Assembly (NCBI GenBank): GCA_035296325.1
Contig: DATHBD010000051.1
Coordinates: 1 to 64,000, forward strand
DNA length: 64,000 nucleotides
Reading direction: 5' to 3'
DNA from: DATHBD01 sp035296325
GTDB lineage: Bacteria > Actinomycetota > Actinomycetes > Mycobacteriales > Micromonosporaceae
Position numbers and translations under genes: made by a program. Under the pieces are notes generated by a model. That model worked only from the letters and a program-made list of their open reading frames with translations. It had not been told where the DNA came from and did no database searches. Below, in pieces: positions 8,953 through 17,671 of this stretch (positions within the stretch are counted from its first letter, which is position 1; each line of letters starts with the position of its first letter).

Positions 8953-9882
8953 TCACGTCAGCCGCTGCCGCACCCAAGGTAGCAGCGCGTCCGCCTGTGC
9001 CCGCTGGAACGCGCGGACCGTCGGCAGGCCCGGGGGCGGCGGCTGGCGCGCGGCGTGCAGGAAGTAGCCGGTGTAGGCGGCGAGCACGTCGATGAGCAGA
9101 TCCTCGGATACGGCGGTCTCCGACGCCAGATGCGCCACGAGCGGGTCGATGTCGACATCGCCGTACAGCAGCAGGTTGACGCAGAGCAACAACCGGTCCA
9201 GCCACGCCGGTCCGCGGCAGGCGTGCGGCCAGTCGACAAGGGCCACGGTGCCGTCGGCGCGCAGCAGCAGGTTGTCCGCGCGTAGGTCACCGTGCACCAG
9301 CGTCTGTCCGTCCAGGCCGGCCAGCGCCCGGTCGGCAGCTGCCTGCAACACCGGTAGGTGCGCCGCAACCCACGGGTCCAGTGCCGACGGGCGGTCGGTG
9401 GCGATTCGCCGCCAACCGACCAGGTGAGGGCCGCACCGTTCAGCGGCGGTGGGCACCGGGAGTCGGCAGGGGGTCGTTGCCCGGGCCAGGTCAGCGAGGG
9501 CTTCGAAGATCGCCGACACCTCATCCACATTCCATGGCGTACCCGGGTGACGCCCGTCGACGTCCTCGAGCACGAGCGCGACCCACTCACCATCGTCGTG
9601 ACTGGCCAGCAGCCGCGGCGCGGGGACGTCGGGCGGAAGCGCCGCGGCGACCCGCGCCTCTGTGCGGTGCAGTGCCACCGACCTCTCGTTGAGGTCACAA
9701 CTGACCGCCTTGACGAATGCGCGCACCCCGTCCGCCGTTACGACCCGGTCAGCGGTGCCGGGCGAGAACCCGCCGGGCTGCGACACCGCGGCGACGACCT
9801 GCGAGCCCAGGGAACGCTCGACGGCCCTACGTACCTGCAGCGGCAGGTCGGCCCATCCGATGCGTACGCCCGTCGCGATCAT
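8953..9882 (-). CDS. Aminoglycoside phosphotransferase (APH) family kinase
   Basis: A 309-residue protein kinase-like phosphotransferase. The catalytic loop is LVHGDLRADNLLL (Brenner motif; Asp and Asn for catalysis and Mg), followed by VALVDWPHA, the DFG-equivalent. The hinge region reads ALVLEDVDG. I chose the ATG at 9882 (MIATGVRIGWADLP) because it starts the folded region; an upstream in-frame ATG at 9987 would add a low-complexity extension. APH-fold proteins phosphorylate hydroxyls of small molecules. There is no evidence for a specific drug substrate, so resistance should not be assumed. Confidence 0.88.
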   Translation of the reverse strand: MIATGVRIGWADLPLQVRRAVERSLGSQVVAAVSQPGGFSPGTADRVVTADGVRAFVKAVSCDLNERSVALHRTEARVAAALPPDVPAPRLLASHDDGEWVALVLEDVDGRHPGTPWNVDEVSAIFEALADLARATTPCRLPVPTAAERCGPHLVGWRRIATDRPSALDPWVAAHLPVLQAAADRALAGLDGQTLVHGDLRADNLLLRADGTVALVDWPHACRGPAWLDRLLLCVNLLLYGDVDIDPLVAHLASETAVSEDLLIDVLAAYTGYFLHAARQPPPPGLPTVRAFQRAQADALLPWVRQRLT

Positions 9883-10080
9883 CCCGGCATCTTGCCAATT
9901 CCCCTGCCTGGTCGCACCCGCGTTTCGGCGCGGGGTAGGTCCGATCCGTCGGTGAGCGCACCGTGCAGGGCCGGCGAATTCACACATCGACGGTAGTCAC
10001 GACACACAAGCAGGTGGACCCGTCCGCATTCCGTCGGTCGAGGGGCAGAAAATCAAGATCGCGGCAGCTATCCTCGCGCC

Positions 10081-12081
10081 GTGTCTCCATCGCCGCGCCA
10101 TTCCCAAGGTCTGATCGGCAATGCCGTCGCCGGCTACCTGCTGGCCCTGGTCCATTGGCGACAGCTGCTGGCGGTCCTGCTGCCCGTCCTGACGCCGGCG
10201 GTGTTGGGCTTGGTCCTGCTCGACCTTCTCGTGGGCCGCGACAACATGGTGATGATGGACTATGTCCCGTTGGTCCGGGACGACGGCGGCAAAGTACTGG
10301 CCTGGGCAAGGCTGGGGCTCGTCCCGGCGTGCTGGATGCTGGCGCTGTCCGCCACGGCGGTTGCGGTGACGGGCGCCGAGCGCGGGCATGCCGTGCGTCC
10401 GGTCAAGGCGATCCGGGCGGCGGTCCGGCACTTCCCGGTGTTCGCGATCGGCATGTGCACGGTGGTCGTCGCCACCGTGCTGATGCTGTGGGTGGTCGCC
10501 GCCGTCGCCGCCACGATGGGCAGTGGCGTGGTTGGCCTCATCCTGATTCTCGGCACGCTTGCGGTCGCGGCCGTGGTCTCGGCGCGCATGCTGGTCGGCG
10601 TGATCTCGCACCAGCTGGGCGGGTCCGACTGGCGGCTGACCCGCGGCCGGGTGACGAGCACCGCTGGGGCGTTCCTGCTGGGCGGCGTCGTCGTTCCGCT
10701 GTTCCTGGTGTACCTGGGCGTCCGCGTCCTGGTGGACATACCCCTGTCCGGCGCGATCCGGGCGATGGGCGCCGTGCTGCCGGTCGGCCTGATCGCCGCC
10801 CAGGCGGGCATCCTCGCCCACGTGTACCTCCTGCAACGGGACGTGTCGCAGTCACCCGGGCAGGAATCCACCGACCTGTCGGCCATCGACGCCCCGCTGG
10901 CCGACCTGTCCGGCGAGCCGCCGCGCCGGCGATGGCTCGCGGTGGCGGTGGCTGCGATGATCGCCGCGCTACTCGCCTCACCGGGCGTGGAGGCGGCGAA
11001 CCCGTTCGGGGCGCCGACCGTGCGGTCGCACGAGGACACCCTGGCCGGCGCGTCGGCCGTCGCGTGGCCGGCGGGGCAGCATCCGACCATCGCGACCACT
11101 GGCGGGGCGCGATTCTGCGACAACGACGTGTGCGACCGCTACACCGCCCGAAATGGCGGACCGGTGGTGATGGACGGCGTCGGCACCGCCGGAATCAGCG
11201 CCGACGGCGCCACCGTACTGAAAGCGGCCGTGACCGGCAGCCAGGAACGGGGTGGACCGTTTCTGCACTACGCGCGGTGCACCCGCGACGGGTGCCCGGA
11301 GGCGTGGCTGCCCGTCCGGGCATCGGCCGAGGAACCCTTCGGGTGGCCTGAGATTGCCGTCGCGGTGGGGCCGGACGACGCCATCTGGTTCGCCGTGGCG
11401 ATGCCTTCCGCCGACAACGAGCCGGGAAAGGCCACCTACCGGATCACCTTCGTCCGCTGCGCGGACCTCGGGTGCGCCCGTCCGCAGCGACATGAAATGG
11501 GCACCGTGTGGCGCATGCCGGGCGACGGATCCGCGGACCGGCACCGGGTCCGGCTGTCGATCGGCACCGCCGGGCAACCGGTGGCGACCGTCCGGACCGG
11601 CCTGAGCGCGAGCCGGGTGACGTGCGAGCCGGTCAGCTGTACCAACCCCACGACGACCCACCTCCTCGTCGGGCAGGCCGGCACGGCCTGGACGACGGTG
11701 CCTGCGCCGACCGGGCCGGTGGTCGCATTCCAACCGGGCGAGCTCAGGATCGGTGAGCGGATGGTGCCGCTGAAAGCCAGCCAGATCGCGTCAGGATCCG
11801 GGGCGCTGGCAGCCACCACATCCCGCGTGTACGCCACCGCCGCCGAGGCGACGAACTACCCCGGGCTGCGCATCCGGATCGGCCCACAGCGCAACCCCCG
11901 GCAGCCGGAGTACCTGCAACAGGTCCTGTGGCGCTGCGACGGATCGCGCTGCCGGCGTCACGTCCTGGACGCGTTCGAAACCACGGCCGGAAACGAGATG
12001 CTGGCGGTCAGCGCCGACGACCGCGTTCTCATCGTCCGGCAGGACCGCATTCTGCTGTTCTCGCCTCCCGCGTCGGGCTGA
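10081..12081 (+). CDS. Polytopic membrane protein with repeated Cys-x4-Cys ectodomain
   Basis: A 666-residue protein. The first third holds about six membrane spans (for example AVLLPVLTPAVLGLVLL and VVVATVLMLWVVAAVAA). One more span near residues 280-300 (LAVAVAAMIAALLASPG) ends with AANPFG, after which about 370 residues are predicted to be extracellular. The outer part contains five Cys-x4-Cys pairs (CDNDVC, CTRDGC, CADLGC, CEPVSC, CDGSRC) near residues 345, 400, 459, 515 and 618. The spacing is mostly 56-59 residues, with one double interval, suggesting a disulfide-stapled beta-propeller. I do not know the family. The GTG start at 10081 follows 198 bp that separate it from the divergent phosphotransferase gene; I see no clear promoter in that gap. 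It is followed by a lipoprotein gene. Confidence 0.8.
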   Translation: MSPSPRHSQGLIGNAVAGYLLALVHWRQLLAVLLPVLTPAVLGLVLLDLLVGRDNMVMMDYVPLVRDDGGKVLAWARLGLVPACWMLALSATAVAVTGAERGHAVRPVKAIRAAVRHFPVFAIGMCTVVVATVLMLWVVAAVAATMGSGVVGLILILGTLAVAAVVSARMLVGVISHQLGGSDWRLTRGRVTSTAGAFLLGGVVVPLFLVYLGVRVLVDIPLSGAIRAMGAVLPVGLIAAQAGILAHVYLLQRDVSQSPGQESTDLSAIDAPLADLSGEPPRRRWLAVAVAAMIAALLASPGVEAANPFGAPTVRSHEDTLAGASAVAWPAGQHPTIATTGGARFCDNDVCDRYTARNGGPVVMDGVGTAGISADGATVLKAAVTGSQERGGPFLHYARCTRDGCPEAWLPVRASAEEPFGWPEIAVAVGPDDAIWFAVAMPSADNEPGKATYRITFVRCADLGCARPQRHEMGTVWRMPGDGSADRHRVRLSIGTAGQPVATVRTGLSASRVTCEPVSCTNPTTTHLLVGQAGTAWTTVPAPTGPVVAFQPGELRIGERMVPLKASQIASGSGALAATTSRVYATAAEATNYPGLRIRIGPQRNPRQPEYLQQVLWRCDGSRCRRHVLDAFETTAGNEMLAVSADDRVLIVRQDRILLFSPPASG

Positions 12082-12138
12082 AGCCACCCGACGGCCGGGT
12101 CAGCGCGCCTCCGGCGGGCGCGGTAGCGTCCGGGGGTC

Positions 12139-12963
12139 ATGACACGTGCGACGCTGCATCTGCGCGGCCGTCGGGCGGTGCTGCTGGGCGTCGTCGCGGC
12201 GCTACTCACGGCTGCGTGCTCGGCGCACGGCTCCGCCGACGTCACGCCCACGCAGACACCGGTCCCGGGCGGTTCCGGGCCGGTCGCGTCCTGGGAACTC
12301 ACCGGCGGCTACTCGGCCGCCGGGGTGCTGACGCTGCGGCCACGCCGGCTGGTGGTGTACCCCAACGGCGAGGCCGTCGCCGACGCGGCGTACCGCACCG
12401 ACCTCGCCGCCGCCGACGTGGCCGAACTCGTCGGCGCACTGGCCGACGACCTGAGCGCTCCGGTCACCGATCGCCGCACGGGCCTGCCGTCCGTACTGGA
12501 CGCGCCAACCACGGTGCTCACGGTCCGGTCCACCACCGGCTCGTACACGGCCCGGACCGAGGGGCTGGACGAACTCCGCGAGGAGCGCGGGTATCCGGAT
12601 CAGCTGTACGACGCCCGGGACCGGCTGTCCGCGCTGCACAAGCGGATCGTGGCGGCCGGGCAGCCATACACGGCCGAACGGGTCCGGGTGGTGGCCGAGC
12701 CGGTGGGCAGCGCACCGCCCGGTGACGACGGGTCAGCCCTGCCGTCTGCCGATGCGGCGCGGCCCTGGCCCGCCGCCCTGCCGGTCCCGGACCGGCAGGG
12801 CACCGACACGGCTCGGATCGCGGATCTCGATGGGGACCGGGCCCGCGACGCGGTGCGGCTCCTGGAGCGGGATCTTGACCTGAACGGTGCCTGGCGGACG
12901 TACCGCACCGGCGACGGCACCCTCCTGCGAGCTTCCTGGCGGTACCTGCTCCGCGACGAGTGA
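12139..12963 (+). CDS. Putative lipoprotein
   Basis: A 274-residue secreted lipoprotein. The signal peptide is basic (RGRR), then hydrophobic (AVLLGVVAALLTAAC), with the lipobox LTAAC giving Cys at about residue 27. The mature protein begins with a Thr/Pro-rich spacer and contains repeated strands (LRPRRLVVYPNG, TTVLTVRSTTGSYTARTEG). The fold is unknown. The gene lies 57 bp after the cysteine-rich membrane protein on the same strand and may work with it at the cell surface. It converges on the psp region. Confidence 0.82.
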   Translation: MTRATLHLRGRRAVLLGVVAALLTAACSAHGSADVTPTQTPVPGGSGPVASWELTGGYSAAGVLTLRPRRLVVYPNGEAVADAAYRTDLAAADVAELVGALADDLSAPVTDRRTGLPSVLDAPTTVLTVRSTTGSYTARTEGLDELREERGYPDQLYDARDRLSALHKRIVAAGQPYTAERVRVVAEPVGSAPPGDDGSALPSADAARPWPAALPVPDRQGTDTARIADLDGDRARDAVRLLERDLDLNGAWRTYRTGDGTLLRASWRYLLRDE

Positions 12964-13015
12964 CCCTTCGCGGTCGGGGCTCGGGGCAGCGGGCTACGCG
13001 CCTGCTTCGCGGCGG

Positions 13016-13783
13016 CTAGGCCCGGCGGAGCTCGGAGAGCCCGGCCGCAATGCCGCGCAGCAGGTCGGCTGCCTCGGTGAGGCGACTCGCGGCGGACTGC
13101 GGGGCGCTGGCCCGGGTGTCCTCCGCCAGGTACCCGGCCGCCGCCGCGACCAGTCGCTCGTACGCTGTGACGCCCTCGTGCAACTGCTTCACCAGGACGG
13201 CGTGTGCCTCGGTGAGCGGCGCCCGCGCATCGGCGGGTGTCACCACCAGCGCCCGCTCCACACAGGCGGCCCGCTCGGCCAACTCCCGCAACGAACGCTC
13301 CGCGACCGCTGCCTCGGCGACGGCCGTCCGGGCCGGGCCGCCGAGGCGACCGGCGAGCCCGGACAGGGTGAGCGCGGCCCGGTCGAGACGCCGCCACGGC
13401 TCGGCCACCGTCAGGCCCCGCAGCCGCACCCGGGTCCGCTGCCGGTCGTACTCGTCGATCACGGCGCGCCCCCCGGGCACCTTGGCGACGGCGGTGAGCA
13501 GTCGCTCGCGCGCCTGAGCGCCGGCGAGGGCCGGATCGGGCTCCGGCGGCACGGGCAGCGCGGCGAAGGCGCGAAGATCGACCCATCGCCACACGGTCAG
13601 TGCCACCGCCCCGCCGGCCGCCGCCGCCCAGCCCGCATCCGGCAGACCGAGCCCCTCGTACGGCACGAGCACACCGGCCGCGCCAGCGAGCAACCCTGCC
13701 CGGATCGACCAACCTCGCGCGGATCTGCGCAGGTGCCGCAGCCGTCGGAGATGCTTCGCGCGCGCGTCCACCGTCGCTCCCAT
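13016..13783 (-). CDS. PspM-like envelope-stress membrane protein
   Basis: A 255-residue protein. An N-terminal basic stretch (RRLRHLRRSARGW) is followed by two membrane spans (about residues 28-75: AGLLAGAAGVLVPY and WAAAAGGAVALTVW), the phrase AALPVPP, and then a long helical cytoplasmic region rich in Ala, Arg and Glu. The gene starts 4 bp after the pspA stop, with a GTG directly before the ATG as an alternative start. In mycobacteria the gene after pspA encodes PspM, a two-span partner of PspA; this gene has the same position, size and topology. The function is therefore inferred from context. The same AALPVPP phrase follows the membrane hairpin of the frameshifted gene upstream. Confidence 0.65.
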   Translation of the reverse strand: MGATVDARAKHLRRLRHLRRSARGWSIRAGLLAGAAGVLVPYEGLGLPDAGWAAAAGGAVALTVWRWVDLRAFAALPVPPEPDPALAGAQARERLLTAVAKVPGGRAVIDEYDRQRTRVRLRGLTVAEPWRRLDRAALTLSGLAGRLGGPARTAVAEAAVAERSLRELAERAACVERALVVTPADARAPLTEAHAVLVKQLHEGVTAYERLVAAAAGYLAEDTRASAPQSAASRLTEAADLLRGIAAGLSELRRA

Positions 13784-13787
13784 CACG

Positions 13788-14666
13788 TCAGCCGGTCGTC
13801 GTTTCGCCGGTCTTCTCCTTCGCCATGTTGGCGCGGATCTCATCAAGCCGCGACACCGTGGCATCCGGCTGCCCGGCGGCGGCCCCGTCGGCGGCCCCGG
13901 TGCCTGCGGCGACGGCTGGCTTCTCCGGCGCCGCGGCGAGCTTGTCCCCGGCCATGCTGGCGCGGATCTGGTCCAGCCGCGACGAGCCGGCCATGTCGAG
14001 GGTGGACTTCTGCACCTCGAGCATCCGGCCCTCGACCGAGTTGGAGGCGAGCTCCGCGCGGCCCATCGCGTTGGCGTAACGCCGCTCGATCTTCTCGCGC
14101 ACCTCGTCCAGGGACGGGGTGTTCCCGGGGGCGGCAAGCTGGCTCATGCCCTCCAGCGACTTGGCCACCGTCTCCTGCATCTTGGCCTGCTCGAGTTGAC
14201 TGAGCAGCTTCGTCCGTTCGGCGATGCGCTGCTGCAGGATCATGGCGTTGTTCTCCACCGCCTTGCGGGCCTGCCCGGCGGCACCGAGTGCCTGGTCGTG
14301 CAGGCTCTTCAGGCTCTCCATCCCCTGCTCGGCGCTGACCAGCTGGGTCGCGAAGACCTGAGCTGTGCCCTCGTACTCCCCGGCCTTCGCCTCGTCGCCC
14401 TTGGCCCGCGCCTGATCGGCCAGCACCAGCGCCTGCCGGGCCGAGCTCTGCAGCTTCTCGACCTCGGACATCTGCCGGGACAGCTTCATCTCCAGCTGCC
14501 GCTGGTTGCCGATCACCGCGGCCGCCTGCTGCACGAGCCCTTGGTGCTGACGCTGAGCATCCTCGATCGCCTGCTGGATCTGCACCTTGGGATCGGCGTG
14601 CTCGTCGATCTTGGCGCCGAACAGCGCCATCAGGTAGTTCCAGCCCTTGACGAAGGGATTCGCCAT
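13788..14666 (-). CDS. pspA: Phage shock protein A (PspA/IM30 family)
   Basis: A 292-residue, almost entirely helical coiled-coil protein beginning MANPFVKGWNYLMALFGAKI. The N-terminal amphipathic helix and the DPKVQIQQAIEDAQRQHQ segment are hallmarks of PspA/IM30. Such proteins form membrane-binding ESCRT-III-like oligomers that protect the cytoplasmic membrane. The C-terminus carries two copies of a motif of the form SRLDQIRASMA / SRLDEIRANMA (near 13810-13860 and 13940-13990), typical of actinobacterial PspA. The ATG at 14666 is preferred over upstream in-frame codons because the conserved sequence starts there. It is followed at once by the PspM-like gene. Confidence 0.95.
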   Translation of the reverse strand: MANPFVKGWNYLMALFGAKIDEHADPKVQIQQAIEDAQRQHQGLVQQAAAVIGNQRQLEMKLSRQMSEVEKLQSSARQALVLADQARAKGDEAKAGEYEGTAQVFATQLVSAEQGMESLKSLHDQALGAAGQARKAVENNAMILQQRIAERTKLLSQLEQAKMQETVAKSLEGMSQLAAPGNTPSLDEVREKIERRYANAMGRAELASNSVEGRMLEVQKSTLDMAGSSRLDQIRASMAGDKLAAAPEKPAVAAGTGAADGAAAGQPDATVSRLDEIRANMAKEKTGETTTG

Positions 14667-14856
14667 CTTTGCGGTCCTCTCTGCGGCCGTACGTCCGTGC
14701 CGTTGTTCGTTCGCCGGGGGTAGGGGCTGCGCTGGGCGCGCCCGCACTCGACCTCCATCGTGTCAGGCCGGTGCGAGGCCGTCACCTCCACCTCGGGGAA
14801 AACCGGGGGGCAATCGCCGGTGAACAGCGAAACGCCAGCCGGAAATCAGGGGCAAT

Positions 14857-15682
14857 TCAGGGCGGCGGAGCCGTCGGGCCCGTCGCCCCGCCCGCGAGTG
14901 TGGTGCGGGACAGTTCCTCGGCCTCCGCGAGCCCGGCACGCATCCCCTCGAGATCGCCGGTCAGCTCCGCCACCCGGCCGGCCGACAGCGATGCGCCGGT
15001 GGTCGTGGCGTGCAGCGCGAGCAGCTCGGCCATCCTGGCCACCAGGCCTTCCAGACCGTGCACCGCGGACTGCATCCGGGCCAGCAGCGTGTCGCGCGCC
15101 TCGGTCAGCCGGCGGGCGACGTCGAGCTGGTCGGTTACGGAACGCACCGCGCGCTCCCGCTCGTCGCGCAACGGGCCGGGCCGCAGCCCGCGCATGCTGT
15201 GCTGCAGGTGGCTCAGTTCCTGCTGGAGGGCGGCCGTGTCGATGGCGCCGAGACTCTGCCCGATCAGCGTCGCCTGGCCGGCGAACCGGCGCAGGTCGGT
15301 GAGCCACCCCCGCCGCGTGGTCATCCACGTCACCGATCTGGGCGCGCACCGTCGGGTCGGACGGCGACTCGGTCTGGCGGTGCAGGTTGCCCACCGCCGC
15401 CTCGGCCCGGCGCAGCCACTTCGCTTCGGCGCTGCCACGTGGCGGCACGGGCAGCGCGGCGAGCCGGGCGTCGGGTCGTTCCACCGGCGCACGGACCGCC
15501 CGGTCGCCCAGGGTGCCGAGGCCGACCCGCACGCCGTACACCACGCCGGCGATCGCCAGCCCGACTGGCAGCCCGACCACAGCGATCGGGGCGGACGCGG
15601 CGGCAATCACACCGCCCAGGCCGCCGAGAAGGCCGGCGGCCAGGATGCCCCACGGCTCGGTCGCGTGTTCCTTCAGCCCCAC
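14857..15682 (-). pseudogene. Two-span membrane protein with helical domain, frameshifted
   Basis: From the GTG at 15682 one frame reads VGLKEHATEPWGILAAGLLG, two membrane spans, then LAALPVPP and helices up to IGDVDDHAAG. There it changes to unrelated Arg-rich sequence. The adjacent frame continues convincingly as WLTDLRRFAGQATLIGQSLG and a long helical region ending near 14857. The switch coincides with a run of five C (15307-15311; five G in the sense strand). Removing one base would restore about 275 codons as a single protein. It is either a real frameshift mutation or a sequencing error. The layout (two spans, LPVPP, helical tail) is like the PspM-like gene on the other side of pspA, so this is probably a paralogue acting in the same envelope-stress module. 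Confidence 0.75.
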
Positions 15683-15737
15683 GGCGCAAGTGTGACGACC
15701 CCGCGCACCCCGCGCCAGGTCGACCCGCAACTGCCGC

Positions 15738-17558
15738 TCAGAAGTTGCTGAGCACGTTGATCAGAACCTTGTCGATGGTGGCCGGGTCGCGGGCGTCGTA
15801 GGCGGCGGCACGGGACGACTTCGAGATCCTGTCCAACACGCCCAGGTCGGCCTTGTCGCCGTACGCCACCGTGAACACCCGGACCGAGTTCTCCAGGCTG
15901 CTCGCGTCGAGGTCCCTGATCAGGCTGTTCAGGTCGTTGTCCTTCGGGTACTCGTTCTTGCCGTCGGTCAGCAGGACCACGGCGTTGATCCGGTCCGGGT
16001 CGGCCGACGCGAGCAGGTGCTGCTGTGCCGCCCGGGCCGTGGCGTACAGGGCCGTTCCGCCGTCCGGGGCGAGCGAGGTGATGGCGGCCCGCATCTGGTC
16101 CCGGGTCACCGCGACGCCGCCGATCGGCACCCGTTCCGTGTACGGCTTCGAGGCACCGGCCCGTTCCGTGGAGAACGTCCACAGCCCAACCTCGTCGTCC
16201 GCGGCGAAGAGATCCAGCGACTGCGCCGCCGCCGCCTTGGCCAGTTCCAGCTTCGACTTGCCGTTGCCCACCTGCTCGTTCATCGACCCGGAAACGTCCA
16301 GGACGAGCAGGACCCGGGCACGCTTGCGCTGCTCGTCCCAGGTGGACAGCGCCTTGGCCATCACCGCTGCGGCCGGCGGGTCGATCAGCGCGAACTCCTG
16401 CTCGGGCAGCAGACCGTTCGTCGGGGACAGCACCGAGCCCGGCTTGCCCTCGAAGCTGCGGAAGGCCGCGTCGGTGAAGCGCTTTTGCTGGGCCGGGGCA
16501 TGCAGGAAGGTGAGCAGATCCGCCGCTGCGGCCTTCTGCTCGTCACTGGCCGTGGTCAGCACGACGAACGGGTTGTCCGAGAGGAGCGTGCCTTCCTTGG
16601 GGTAGACGGCCACCAACGGCACGCGCGGCTTGGTTCCCTTGCCGACCAGCTTGGGGTCGCCGGTCGGATTGCCCTGGTTGTAGTCGTAGACCGATTTCTC
16701 CTCGACGGTCACCGCGCTGATGTACGCCATTCCCTGTCCGCGGGCGTCGGCGTCGGCGAGGTTGGAGAGGAAGGTCAGCGTGGTGTCGCCGTAGTGCACC
16801 ACGCCGGATTCGACGCCCTTGACGAACTGCAGCACCTTCGGGTCGGCCAGATCGGCCTCGGTGAGGTCGCTGGAGCGCCCGGTGGCCGCGAAGTACGCCC
16901 CGACGGTCGCGTTGAGCCCCGATGTGGAGAAGTGCGGGTTGGTCTTGCCCAGCCGGAAGGCGCCCCACTCGGGGTGGCCGGCCGCACCCCAGCCGCGCGG
17001 GTCGTTGGTCAGACCGAGGACGTCGGACCAGCCGATCGGCTTGCCGGGCCAACCGAGCGCCTCGGCCATCGGCTTGGGCATGGCGAGCACCAGCGGCGTC
17101 TGCGCGATCGACGCGATCGTGCCTTCCGGGACGAGGGTCCCGCGGTCGGTGGCCGACACCCGCTGCCGCAGCAGGGACACCCACGACGAGGAGGCGGGGC
17201 TCCACACCTGCGGGGCGGGGTTGCCCTCACGCCCCTCGTCCCAGCCCGCCGCCAGGGCCTCCATCGCCCCACCGGACGCCTTGGCGAAGACCTTGACGTT
17301 GGCGCACTTGCCGTCGAAGCTGCGCTCCGCCTTGTTGTACGCGGTGGCGATCTCGCTGAGCAGGGCGGCCTTCTCGCTCGAGGCCGCCACGGAGAGCGAC
17401 ACGCAGCCCGCGCGGTCGGCGGCCTGATCGGCGTCGCCACCGTCGTCCCCGCCGGGCCGCAGGACGAGGTAGGTCCCCACGATCGCCATCACGCCGACAA
17501 CGCTGGCGATGATCAGCGGTAGCGGGTTACGACGACGAGGTGAAGGTTCGTACACCAC
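15738..17558 (-). CDS. Solute-binding protein and von Willebrand A domain fusion
   Basis: A 606-residue membrane-anchored protein. After a short basic N-terminus there is one span (LIIASVVGVMAIVGTYLVL), then an Asp/Gly-rich linker. A type-2 periplasmic-binding fold covers about residues 50-370 (SLSVAASSEKAALLSEIA; WSPASSSWVSLL). A VWA domain follows from about residue 415, with the MIDAS motif DVSGSMNEQ, the second loop near GGTALYATA and the third ligand in LLTDGKNEY. VWA domains bind protein partners through a metal. The start is one of two adjacent GTG codons. It sits upstream of the frameshifted membrane gene, pspA and the PspM-like gene on the same strand, suggesting an extracytoplasmic sensor or scaffold for that module. 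The ligand is unknown. Confidence 0.88.
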   Translation of the reverse strand: MVYEPSPRRRNPLPLIIASVVGVMAIVGTYLVLRPGGDDGGDADQAADRAGCVSLSVAASSEKAALLSEIATAYNKAERSFDGKCANVKVFAKASGGAMEALAAGWDEGREGNPAPQVWSPASSSWVSLLRQRVSATDRGTLVPEGTIASIAQTPLVLAMPKPMAEALGWPGKPIGWSDVLGLTNDPRGWGAAGHPEWGAFRLGKTNPHFSTSGLNATVGAYFAATGRSSDLTEADLADPKVLQFVKGVESGVVHYGDTTLTFLSNLADADARGQGMAYISAVTVEEKSVYDYNQGNPTGDPKLVGKGTKPRVPLVAVYPKEGTLLSDNPFVVLTTASDEQKAAAADLLTFLHAPAQQKRFTDAAFRSFEGKPGSVLSPTNGLLPEQEFALIDPPAAAVMAKALSTWDEQRKRARVLLVLDVSGSMNEQVGNGKSKLELAKAAAAQSLDLFAADDEVGLWTFSTERAGASKPYTERVPIGGVAVTRDQMRAAITSLAPDGGTALYATARAAQQHLLASADPDRINAVVLLTDGKNEYPKDNDLNSLIRDLDASSLENSVRVFTVAYGDKADLGVLDRISKSSRAAAYDARDPATIDKVLINVLSNF

Positions 17559-17671
17559 GGTTACTGCCTCCGCGAACGGGTCTCACCGGTGCGGCCGGAC
17601 GATCTGCCGCGCGGCCCAGTGTCGCAGGTCAGGACAACCGGAAAGCCACGAGGAGCCCAACCCGCCGAGCG

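Noticed and set aside
8953..9882. Reading the APH-fold gene as an antibiotic-resistance gene
   Set aside because: The kinase motifs fit a broad family, and nothing in the sequence indicates a drug substrate.
14667..17671. ClgR-type operator sites upstream of pspA or the VWA gene
   Set aside because: I found GTTCG/CGAAC-like fragments but no full palindrome I could assign with confidence.
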